From assembly GCA_900708905.1 (NCBI GenBank), contig CAADRB010000005.1:2532646-2596645 (forward strand): a stretch of 64,000 nt of DNA, read 5' to 3'. This document shows positions 52,701-60,728 of the stretch, piece after piece; the stretch's first letter is position 1; every line of letters begins with the position of its first letter. The position numbers and the translations under genes are program-made. The notes below the pieces were generated by a model that saw nothing but the letters and a program-made list of their open reading frames with translations, was not told the origin of the DNA and made no database searches. Source of the stretch: Hymenolepis diminuta (taxonomy: Eukaryota; Platyhelminthes; Cestoda; Cyclophyllidea; Hymenolepididae).

Positions 52701-55700
52701 AAGAAAGCGACTCTCTACCGCTTGCTAAACAGTCATTAAGACATCGTAACGGTGCAAATTTCTCAGCTAAATCACAAAAATCCAGCCCTTTAACGTAAAC
52801 AATGGGAAAACCTATCAATATAAAACTACGAAGCCGCGCTCTTTTAAGTTACTGCATATTTTTGCCAACATCAGTCAAGCTAAACAGCATGAAATTAATA
52901 GGATGAAACAAACTGTAAGCCACCAAGTACGGTGTTAATGATGGACTGGAATTAGACTAAATTGATAACCGCGTCAGTCCAGAAGCATGCATAGTGAACT
53001 AACATGGGAGAACAGTTCTATGAGTATCTACCATCAATCATCCAATTGCGTCTTCTCACAAACCAGAGACCGAGCAGGCACCCAGAAATAAGGTGATCAT
53101 GAGAGGTAATCGTTATAAAAAGAGAGAAAAGGACAGGTGAGACTCCGGCCACACTATTGAAAACAAACTTTAAGAATGACAGCATACTAAAACTGAAGAG
53201 AACCATTCTAACTTTTTCAGAGTTATCTTTCCTTAAACGCTATACCACCCAGACTATAGATAATAAACATGATAGGATGCATCAAAACTAACCTGAGAGA
53301 GAGGCTCTATATCTCCACCATGCACTTCAGCACTCGACGAAGTAGCCCCAATGCTAGCCAACTTATCAACCAGTTCCTTTGACTCATCTGAAGATAAATT
53401 TGGATGATGTCTCATGTGACTTCCCACGACAAACTTGGCGAGCATTTCATCTTGCACCGAATCCACAGTGTCTCTTACCACACAGAGCACATCGAAACGA
53501 CTGAGGATGGGTTCACTTAGGTCCACATTGTCGGCAAAGGTCAGACTTGGATCATAGCGACCACCAATAGGGTTGGCAGCGGCGATGATGGTACAACGAG
53601 CCTGGAGGCTTGTCACAATACCCGCTTTGCTAATGGAAATACTCTGTTGTTCCATGGCTTCGTGAATGGAGGTTCGGTCCTGATCGTTCATCTACAAAGG
53701 ACAAGCAATTAGCTGGAATTCTCGAAAAACGATAGCTTGGACAAACCAAACTAAGCAATAAAGAGAAGATTAATCTTTTAGATGAATAATAACTATCAAC
53801 AATAGGGTGGTTGAAAATTAACTCCAAAAAACGTGTGAACTACCAGGTGTTCACATATTTAAGTTAATGACGCGCTAAAAGCTCCCATGCAGAAGCGTTG
53901 CCACCACTTTCCTTAGGTAAAGGGAAGGTATCCTGAAAAAAGCCTCATAAGTAACTCGTATTCCACAGCCCCCTTTGTCGATCAGAATTAATCAATGGGT
54001 CTGATCACTCACACCACTATATGTGCACTGGTGGGCACTGATATCGTGAACTTGGACTTGGCCGACGTCCACATTGACCACCGTGCCACCGGCAAACCGT
54101 AAAGTTCGAAAATCGATCGTTCGAGTACAAATATTTGGATGGATCACTACAGTTCTCAAATTGATGCAATAACCACCAAGAACCGTCATACGAAACTGAA
54201 GGTCACGAGTTCTATTATAGAGTCCAGAAGGACGTAAAAATATACTGTAAGCGAATGCTCATGTATAACTAGAATTTCAAATAAAATGGAGACTCGGTCT
54301 TGGTCATCCTCAATCTAAAAGGACAATGGAGTAGCACAAATGAAATTGCCTAATTAAGTTCACGTAAACAAACTATGCTAAACTGTGAATAGACAGGTGT
54401 ATTAGTCGAATAACATGCTAATTGAAAAATAACAAATATAAATCTCTAGTTCATTTTCAGATGTTTAAATATTCAAGAACATATCAACCTATCGACATAC
54501 TATGAAGTTCGAAAAGTTGTCATTCGATTGATAAATCATCATAGAAAAATACGAAGACCACCAAGAAGTATTGCGCAAAACTCAAAGCCACAGGTTACGT
54601 AATATAGATCCGAGTGTGGCCTAAGAAACTGCAAGGCAATGCGTATACACAATTAGAATTTCAAATAAAACCCTATACCTACGCTTGTTTAACCTTTTTT
54701 TGTATATCGAGAAAAGGACGATTCAACTGCTATTGTGTCAAGATCAAGCGAAACTGCAAACGGAAACTTAACCAGCAGTTTTTCCCCCATTAAAAGAGTC
54801 TTGCAATCGGCTACCATAAGCAGGTATGCTTCAACATTCTGTAGGTACGAAATGTTCAACAATTTAAATGATTCATTGCGGAAAACCTCATAACTGAATA
54901 TGATGACAATTTTTGGAAAACCAACATCAAGGAATAAGCCCTCTAATATTTCGAAGCTAAACTTGAATTAATACTTACTGTTAGCTGAACAAACTAAATT
55001 ATTTATCAACATAGTAGGCAGCATACGCTTCTGTCAAGTCAGAGATCATTAGACGGATGTTCTGCTGTGCATAGACCATGATGCGGATGGTCAAAAACAT
55101 TGGTTAACTATGATCAAAAAGAGGCGCAATGGAACGCGAGTTTCTTATAAGAGAAGATCCAGAATATCTCGCTTCTATCTAGGCGTTGTAAACACTTACT
55201 TTAATAGACTGGATATTAATTCTAATTAATAAAAGTGGTTCGACGTCCATCGGCGCACACCTCATGAGTGAAATAGCAAACCGCTTGCTAATAAAGGGGA
55301 TAACGGAATTCGAGTTTCTCACCAAGGAGGCTTCATGACGCTACTTCCCATCCAAGATGAATGCTGCAAAACGGTCCCCCAAATGGACTTGGAAATTATA
55401 AGGTGATAAATGTTGAATATATTACAGATTAGCTTAAAAAATTCCATTAGGGGCAACACATTTGTATTCGGGTGAATATTTTGTAGATGCTTTTAAAGGC
55501 TCTTGATTAAAGGCCCCTAACTTGATATGTCATTATTCACGTAAAAAAACTCTTGGCAGAATTCAAATTTAGTTTTAATCTTTTAGCAAAAAGTGGAATA
55601 CTCAAAAACAAATGTTTGGCAGATTTTCACCTTAGCATAACTTACTAACATCTCACATTTTTACTAAAATGACGAATATATTTTTGGTAATTTTGTTAGT

Positions 55701-58700
55701 ACAAATCAGGACTTGACTTGGGTAGAGGGAAGGCATCCTGAGACTGCCCTTACTAGAAACTCACATTCTACCCCGTCTCTTTTGTTGCGTAGCCCACTTG
55801 ATCCCCAACACCATTGAATGCGGACTGATAGGTATTGATCTCGTTACCTCTGACTTGACAGATGGATACATTGACAACAGCACAAAATTTTAACATGAAC
55901 GGAGCTAACCTTGTCAAATTCATCAATAAGACAGACACCCTTGTCGGACAGCACCAAAGCACCAGCTTCCAAAGTCCACTCCTTCGACATGGGATTTCGC
56001 GTCACATACGCCGTCAAGCCAACAGCGCTAGCACCCTGACCCGTAGTGAACACGCATCGCGGCGCCAGCTGTTCGACAAACTTGAGGAACTGCGACTTGG
56101 CCGCACCGGGATCACCACACAACAGGACGTTGATATCACCACGGAGTCTGTGCTTGTCACCCGGGTTCTTAAATTCGCCGCCAAAGAGGGCCAGAGCAAT
56201 ACCCCTCTTAATTTCCTCATGACCATAGATGCTTGGTGCAATGGAGGCAAAGATGCGATCAGCGACACGTTCGTCGCGAGACAGCGCGAGGATGGTTTTG
56301 ACGTCTTCGTCTGTCAGACTGCCCAAGATGAGTTTATCCTCCTTGCGTAAGACATTATTGGCGAGAATAACGGTGGAGAAGACGGGAAAACCAGTTTGAA
56401 CATTAAGGGAACAGCTATAGCTATTTGTATAGATACCGGTGAGTTCCTAAATGAGGAAAAAACTTTTCAATGAAGACATCATTCTGCTATGAATGATTGA
56501 GCATCAAATGAAATTGCCATCCAGATTTTTCATACGAAGATGACGATTAGATTGATAAACCTGATCAAATTAAAAAAAGAGAAAGCAGAAAAACTGATGT
56601 TCCTGCAGCTGAGATAAAGTAGAATTCTTCTGACTTCCCGACTCATCCATATTGTCCACATTTTCTCTTTTTCGAAGTAATCTTTTCACACTCTAAGTGT
56701 TTATGTTTCCCCATGATTAAAAATTGTAAAGCTTTTCTGCGGTTTATCCTGAAAATATGGACTTGGATAGATCAAGGAGGATTGTAAAAGGCGGACATTT
56801 TTCAATAGTTTTTAGAGCTACCGGAGAAAATTATTCTCCAACAAATCGTCTGAAGTATCAGCCATCAACCCTCCCCATCATTTAAAACAATTTAAAGAAA
56901 CAGACCAATGAGGTCTCTGAACACCTGAAAACTTATTTTGAGCAAAATATATTCGTATCTTCGGTCAATTTATAGAACCCGACTCGCTATATTTGGTGAA
57001 GAGAACTGATCAAGAATTAAGTAATTAGAACCGCCATCAACACGAATAAGGGCAACGGTTATCGTGCGCGTCTGCGAAATCAGGTGTTCATCGATATTTA
57101 TTCAGTGAGCGGAATGGCCAACAGCACGAATTAAGTCCAGTTATTATAAGAATGGCAGAATTGGGGCTCCATGTTACCTCTCCACCCAAGTTGAGTGATC
57201 GAAAATGCCTTTCTGAATGGCCTTGGGAAATATACTTACAATAACTACTACCAGTTCAGTTACATTTACTTTGTGAGACAGACATCTCGAAATGGCATGA
57301 CCAGTCTCTCAATCTACCGATAAATCAGCTCCGAAAATCGCAAACGTGAAGTATCACTCACTAACTTAGGGGCGGGATGTTGAAATTCGAATTTTTAAAC
57401 ATTAGACGGTAAAAACCGGCCAATTGGAAGAATCCCAAAGCACAATAGCGCGATAATACCTAAATATTTAGACATTTCTATAATTTAAAATTTCATCCCT
57501 GGGATTGGAATTACTACCTACACTAACTAATATTAAATAAAAATTCAATTAATAAGGTCTCTATTCGAAAAATTAGGCCAGAGGATAACGGTGCGACATT
57601 TAAAAAGGTACTCTATACCTAGAACAATAACTCAACTGAAAAGTACGAAAATTGAAAACAAATTCAATGATTGTCAGTTTAAAATCTAAGCTCTGCCAGA
57701 CCCGAAAACTTACAATTTCATCACCAGGTTTGCAGCTATCGACCAAGTCATCAACCAAGATCGCATCCTTCGATCTCGGAAGTCGACCAGGCGGAACTTT
57801 TCCAGGGCTCTCTTGAACTGTGATTCTTTGATAGTTTTTATAAATGGTCTAAAAGGGAAGAACATTATCCAGGTAATTCCACCCTTACCTTTTCCAAATT
57901 GATCTCAAATGGCCCAGTAGACTGACAGTCGGAACACAGAGTGGGTTTCACTTCGGTTCCACCCTGACTTTGAACAAAGGGCCCGAGAACACAGGAGCAT
58001 TTAACACAGTTATACCTCACAACACTCAACTGTGGCATAACACTAGTTGCACTGGTAACCACTCCACTGGTTCTTATCAACTGATTCAGGTGAATGTGTC
58101 TCAAGCTACGCAACTCCTCAATCAGAGGCAAATCAACAATACGGACGTTGACACGGTCGCTAATCTTCTCATAGCGGGGATATCTACCCAATGTGACTTC
58201 TAGCGCGGATTCATTGAACATTTCAAGCATTTGGAAGGGTGCTTCTGGCAAGAAGTATGCAAGAACCTGTTCTGATGACGCAAGATGTTGGTAATCGAGT
58301 GTCAGGCTTTGCCTGTTATCACGAGCCATTTGAACAATACGATCCGCATACACGTTGGTACCTTGTTCGTCAAGGAAGGTGCGAAGGAAGGACTTGAATC
58401 GATTTTTGATTTCCAAGCGAGTGGCAGGCTGCTGGACCCATTCGACAACAGACATGCCGTGCATATCTTCCAGATTCTCAATACTTTCCAGAACCTCACC
58501 GGGCTCTTCCAAATCGAGACCGGCAGCCACCCTTTCTGCAAGCCGGCGTCGCCTTGTTGGTACCTCTTCTTCCTCTTCGCCCAGACCGTATAAATCTTGA
58601 AAGTTTAAAATAAACACAAATTAAACGTACTTTTACAAAATTACTCCAATGCAATAAATTTCGAAAAACAACCAATAAAACTCCAATTTATTTCAAACAC

Positions 58701-60688
58701 GGAATTAAAATAGTCATGAAGTTATTTATATACTAGGAACTTTCCAATTGTTTCCTAAATTTTTACAATACTGTGATACTAATCCTACGTCTGCATTTTC
58801 ACAGCGAATTCTCTTGAATCACCTATTTATAGTTCTTCTAAAATAACACTTCTCTCGAGTTACCAGACTATCTTCAGTGGAAACAAACTATTATGACCGA
58901 AAAGACATATTCTCAAACCCGTGAAACTATTTCGAAATGCAGTTGCGTTAAGGAATAAATCAAACATGACATTTCAAAATTCAGAATTTAAAAAATAATC
59001 CGACTAGTAATCTGTAAATTAAGAGAATTAACAATTATATTTAACTTAGTTACAGCAAACCAATTATTCTGAGCTACATATTACTTCCTAAATTTGGTCC
59101 CGCCGTTATTTCACCTTGAACAACTCCTGACCATGGATAGAAGACAACTCAAATGTTTTTTTGCCTGAGTAACTACTTCAAGTCGTCACACGTGCAGTGC
59201 TTTTGCACTTCGTCTTCCTACTCCAATGCAATGAATTTCATCCAGCTACCATTGAAGCCAATTTATTTCAAATTGACATAACTGTCAGATTAATTGAAAT
59301 CTTCGAGGAAATGGTCTTCCACTAATACCACTTTTACTATAGGATGCCTCGAAGTTATTTTAAATGCTGTTCTCAGATGTGTTTAGATCATCCAGCCTTC
59401 TCAGCCTTTGGAGGAATAAAATGATTTGAACAAGATCAACTACCCATATTAATCAATTAACACTGAACATTATGGATCGGAATTTGCTCAGCGCTCAACA
59501 GGACGAATCATGGAACTTGAAACGTGAACTATTCATTATGTAAATATTTTAAAATCCGGATCCTAAACTCCTAAAGTAATACTTTTTTGATACTCGAACG
59601 TCATCCTCTAAACCGTTTCGATCTCCACTTTATACTTTAATGAGTTTAACTTTTACACGATTTCATTATGAAAAATTGTACATCTTTGCCTCCCTGTGGG
59701 TTATAATATTAAAACCATTAGTTAACCAACTATTCTGATCTATTTCTGCATGTTTTCGATGTGTTTGCAGAGATTCTTTAAAGCTACTCCACTATTATTC
59801 ATTGTATAGCTACTAGCCGGGTTTTTTTACATTTTACCTTATAAGCACTCCTAAAAGTAATCGATTCAATCACTCTTAACCAACTGGAAAGTTTTTAAAT
59901 ACTAGTATTAGACATCTTAGAGGTTTCCAAGATGGAAAGCTCAGCACTAACCAAAATTTATCAGTGGCTGATCAACCCAATGACTAGTTGAAAAATGATG
60001 AGCATCAAACTAATGACTACTTGAATATCACTGGGGCGCTGGATCACACTCGGGGAAGTATTAATTTCTGTGGATATGCTCATATACATCTTGATTGGAG
60101 CGAGTAAAAAAGCTTTCTCCGTTGTTGCTTAAAATAACTTAATCATTTTCAGAAAAAAGGATAATATAGTGCCGGACTACATGTCTTCACCTTTTATCAC
60201 AAGATTAGTGGGAAATACGCATAGATTGACTTACCAGCAACAATTCCGCGACGAAGATCCCCAGCAGCTACACCCTCGGCACGATCTCTTTCTCGCATTG
60301 CTCGCTCAGCTTCTGCTCGCGTTGTTGGTGACATGCTTGGATAATCATCAGAGCTCGCCAATCCTTCTGGCTCATAAACGTCCAGTTCGGGGATAGGACT
60401 AACGAGCAGAGGGTGAAAGGTCGCTAAAGTAACATCCTCCACTTACCGATAATCCCTCTCCATGTCATCTCGGAAGAGATCTTCTCCTTCACTCTCTTCT
60501 TGAACATCATCCATATCATCACCGAGAATCGCAGCAGACTCATCCTCAAAAGGAGCATTTTCAACATCTGAGCCTGCCTCAATGTCACCACTTTCAACAC
60601 TGCCTTCCACTTGTGACCTTCGATAACGGTGAGACGATGAACCATCCTAATAAATTGTTAAATAGCGAAATAGTAAACTTACCGACAT
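49404..60688 (-). CDS. MCM2: DNA replication licensing factor MCM2 (complete, 9 coding exons, 917 aa)
   Basis: Subunit of the hexameric MCM2-7 helicase, which is loaded at origins and unwinds DNA in the nucleus during S phase. Exons on the minus strand: 60683-60688, 60447-60646, 60235-60398, 57889-58595, 57714-57848, 55910-56446, 53293-53691, 50973-51269, 49404-49712. They total 2754 nt, or 917 residues plus TAG, against about 904 in human MCM2. Seen in the translation: acidic N-terminal tail; histone-binding segment with Tyr68 and Tyr77; basic run RRRR at 138-141; zinc finger C320-x2-C323-x20-C344-x2-C347; Walker A GDPGAAKS 515-522; Walker B CLIDEFDK with Asp579 and Glu580; sensor 1 Asn623 in AAANPIGG; arginine finger Arg648 in SRF; Arg764 in the VRQIES motif; C-terminal winged-helix region. 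The MCM2-specific N-terminus and zinc-finger spacing separate it from MCM3-7. No frameshift or missing catalytic residue. Walker A has Ala519 where many MCMs have Thr, Ser or Val, which should not affect nucleotide binding. Confidence 0.97.
49713..50972 (-). other. MCM2 intron 8 (1260 nt)
   Basis: GTTAGT donor, CTTGTAG acceptor. A decayed LINE reverse-transcriptase fragment lies antisense to MCM2 in its middle. A 103-codon plus-strand frame at 50609-50920 is basic and unrecognised, and may be more of the same element or chance. Confidence 0.9.
49975..50500 (+). mobile_element. Degenerate non-LTR retrotransposon (LINE) reverse-transcriptase relic
   Basis: One plus-strand frame starting near 50020 reads [16 protein letters not shown], a stop, then [18 protein letters not shown] and on, with a few stops, to about 50500. 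The pattern DG-x-TD, about 10 residues, a basic/Ala helix, LRPI, then LSLK-x-R-x-RL matches the segment after the catalytic core of RTE/CR1-type LINE reverse transcriptases, which normally ends in a VLLYGCETW-like block. Just upstream in another frame, [14 protein letters not shown] resembles the preceding F-x-YLG region, implying a frameshift. In-frame stops show it is dead. Family assignment is from motif memory only. Confidence 0.4.
50973..51269 (-). CDS. MCM2: MCM2 coding exon 8 (AAA+ lid, sensor 2)
   Basis: Encodes residues 717-815: [18 protein letters not shown], then a helical region, [25 protein letters not shown] with Arg764 of the sensor-2 motif, and [21 protein letters not shown]. 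Acceptor TTTTTGTAG, donor CAG|GTTAGT, phase 0 at both ends. Confidence 0.97.
51270..53292 (-). other. MCM2 intron 7 (2023 nt)
   Basis: GTTAGT donor, TTTTTGTAG acceptor. It holds a tRNA-like SINE relic near 51413-51465 and an open minus-strand frame at 52384-52647 (87 codons) that I do not recognise and treat as unproven. The rest shows no feature. Confidence 0.9.
51413..51465 (-). repeat. tRNA-like SINE or LINE-tail relic (MCM2 intron 7)
   Basis: The minus strand reads GCATTAGCGCTGAGCTACTG, then GAATCCGGGTTTATGATAATG and ATGATGAATC. The first block resembles the D-arm to anticodon part of a tRNA-derived repeat; the end is a decayed ATG/ATA trinucleotide tail typical of SINEs or LINEs. No cloverleaf can be drawn, so it is not a functional tRNA. 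Confidence 0.3.
53293..53691 (-). CDS. MCM2: MCM2 coding exon 7 (sensor 1, arginine finger)
   Basis: Encodes residues 584-716. It starts [20 protein letters not shown] (pre-sensor-1 hairpin), then [20 protein letters not shown] with sensor 1 Asn623, [16 protein letters not shown] with arginine finger Arg648, and GSHMRHHP. It ends in a variable Ser-rich loop (about 681-712) where MCM2 orthologues differ. Donor GTTAGT, acceptor TTTGTAG. Its first codon is ATG only because the conserved FDKMND sequence spans the junction; it is not a start. Confidence 0.97.
53905..54082. repeat. Family D dispersed repeat, copy 2 (MCM2 intron 6)
   Basis: Contains GGGAAGGTATCCTGA followed by a region parallel to copy 3 through ACATTGACCAC. 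Same orientation as copy 3, starting about 1.8 kb away, near the other end of the same intron. The identity of the parent element is unknown. Confidence 0.55.
54115..54290. repeat. Intron 6 direct duplication, unit 1
   Basis: Pairs with 54500-54675 at an offset of 384 bp. Shared anchors are ACCACCAAGAA and a 17-base exact match TAGAATTTCAAATAAAA (54270-54286 and 54654-54670), with diverged sequence between. Confidence 0.5.
54500..54675. repeat. Intron 6 direct duplication, unit 2
   Basis: Second unit of the diverged duplication described at 54115-54290, in the same orientation. The approximately 210 bp between the units shows no recognisable feature. Confidence 0.5.
55710..55880. repeat. Family D dispersed repeat, copy 3 (MCM2 intron 6)
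   Basis: Begins ACTTGACTTGGG, then a GGGAAGGCATCCTGA core, and runs to GATGGATACATTGACAAC. It ends about 30 bp from the exon 6 donor. It aligns by eye to the copies at 53905-54082 and 26198-26352 with many substitutions. Its minus-strand translation shares VVNV, QV and GVxDQ with that of copy 2, so it may be a fragment of an old coding element. Confidence 0.55.
55910..56446 (-). CDS. MCM2: MCM2 coding exon 6 (AAA+ core, Walker A and B)
   Basis: Encodes residues 405-583: [17 protein letters not shown], the [16 protein letters not shown] helix, [20 protein letters not shown] with Walker A Lys521, [16 protein letters not shown] (helix-2 insert region), [15 protein letters not shown], and the Walker B core ending IDEFDK exactly at the donor. 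The donor is GTTAGC rather than GTAAGT. Phase 0 at both ends. Confidence 0.97.
56447..57713 (-). other. MCM2 intron 5 (1267 nt)
   Basis: GTAAGT donor, CATTTAG acceptor. Around 57290-57420 there is a weak resemblance to family A (a stretch like GAAATTCGAATTTT). Otherwise I see only AT-rich, non-coding sequence. Confidence 0.9.
57714..57848 (-). CDS. MCM2: MCM2 coding exon 5 (OB-fold, N-C linker)
   Basis: Encodes residues 360-404, beginning [18 protein letters not shown] and including [25 protein letters not shown]. This is the OB-fold segment carrying the N-terminal beta-hairpin region found in all MCMs. A 40-nt intron (57849-57888) separates it from exon 4; acceptor CCCTTTTAG, donor ATT|GTAAGT. 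Confidence 0.96.
57889..58595 (-). CDS. MCM2: MCM2 coding exon 4 (N-terminal domain and zinc finger)
   Basis: Largest exon, residues 124-359. It opens with a Glu run and the basic stretch [10 protein letters not shown], in the position of the second nuclear localisation signal of human MCM2. The conserved MCM N-terminal A domain follows ([35 protein letters not shown]), then [19 protein letters not shown] and a four-cysteine zinc finger (Cys320, 323, 344, 347) used in double-hexamer contacts. The 3' end GAAAAG|GTAAGG is in phase 0. Confidence 0.97.
58596..60234 (-). other. MCM2 intron 3 (1639 nt)
   Basis: AT-rich intron between the histone-binding and zinc-finger exons, with GTAAGT donor and TTTCAAG acceptor. 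It contains a diverged family A copy at about 59440-59680. I see no other gene or RNA in it. Confidence 0.9.
59440..59680 (-). repeat. Family A dispersed repeat, diverged (A8, MCM2 intron 3)
   Basis: Shares the blocks AATTTGCTCAGC, ACGAATCATGGAACTTGAA, ACGTGAACT and AAAATCCGGATCC in family order with A6. It lies in MCM2 intron 3 in the same relative orientation. Confidence 0.35.
60235..60398 (-). CDS. MCM2: MCM2 coding exon 3 (histone-binding segment)
   Basis: Encodes residues 69-124, beginning [13 protein letters not shown], a close match to the family's histone-chaperone motif (Tyr77 corresponds to human Tyr90). Then come Ser92-Pro93, the only S-P site in the tail, and the charged helix [13 protein letters not shown]. 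The acceptor is CTCGTTAG. The donor is GTAAGT after GCTG, leaving phase 1, completed by exon 4 to give Asp124. Confidence 0.95.
60447..60646 (-). CDS. MCM2: MCM2 coding exon 2 (acidic N-terminal tail)
   Basis: Encodes residues 3-69; the last codon, Arg69, is split as CG|T. The segment is rich in Ser, Asp and Glu and ends in [11 protein letters not shown], which matches the conserved start of the MCM2 histone H3-H4 binding domain (Tyr68 corresponds to human Tyr81). The tail before that tyrosine is about 13 residues shorter than in human. Acceptor TTATTAG and donor GTAAGT are both strong. In vertebrates this tail is a DDK/CDK phosphorylation region; here Ser54, inside an acidic run, is a plausible target by analogy only. 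Confidence 0.93.
60647..60682 (-). other. MCM2 intron 1, 36-nt mini-intron
   Basis: Begins GTAAGTTTAC and ends in TTATTAG, with only 36 nt in total. Together with introns 2 (60399-60446, 48 nt) and 4 (57849-57888, 40 nt) it forms a very short intron class; the other five introns are all above 1.2 kb. Very short introns of this kind are known in flatworms. Confidence 0.85.
60683..60688 (-). CDS. MCM2: MCM2 coding exon 1 (Met-Ser only)
   Basis: Only six coding bases, ATGTCG, precede a consensus GTAAGT donor at 60682. This start was chosen because ATGTCG joins in frame to exon 2, whose acidic, Ser-rich translation is a typical MCM2 tail, and because no ATG occurs in frame in exon 2 before codon 47. 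Reading through the following intron would meet an in-frame TAG at its 3' end, so it must be removed to make protein. Confidence 0.85.
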
Positions 60689-60710
60689 TGTCAAGAGTTA
60701 TCAAAGTGCA

Positions 60711-60728
60711 CTACAATTCGAAAAAAAA
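60711..60728 (-). promoter_or_regulatory. Candidate spliced-leader acceptor upstream of MCM2
   Basis: On the minus strand a run of eight T (60728-60721) is followed by CGAATTGTAG, ending at 60711. The AG lies 22 nt before the MCM2 ATG. A pyrimidine tract plus AG with no nearby upstream donor suits trans-splicing, which flatworms use on a subset of genes. It could equally be the acceptor of an ordinary 5' UTR intron, or chance in T-rich DNA. Confidence 0.4.

Larger units (their letters stand above)
53692..55909 (-). other. MCM2 intron 6 (2218 nt), repeat-laden
   Basis: Interrupts the codons between Walker B (IDEFDK) and MNDQDR. It carries two family D copies in the same orientation near its two ends (about 53905-54082 and 55710-55880). 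Between them lies a diverged direct duplication of about 160 bp (54115-54290 and 54500-54675). No open frame here resembles a known protein. Confidence 0.9.

Noticed and set aside
54000..54189. Open frames within intron 6 (53992-54189 and 55768-55962) as alternative MCM2 exons
   Set aside because: They coincide largely with family D repeat copies, do not fit the conserved MCM fold at that point, and the FDK|MND junction is uninterrupted in the spliced model.
55862..56350. 162-codon plus-strand open frame opposite MCM2 exon 6
   Set aside because: It is the antisense shadow of a conserved AAA+ exon; the composition follows the reverse complement of MCM2 codons and no independent motif or splice signal is present. 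The same applies to 58285-58593 and 49413-49739.
60424..60645. 73-codon frame overlapping MCM2 exon 2, rich in Met, Leu and Lys
   Set aside because: It is the wrong frame of the exon. The acidic frame continuing ATGTCG matches the MCM2 tail and joins exon 3 in phase.
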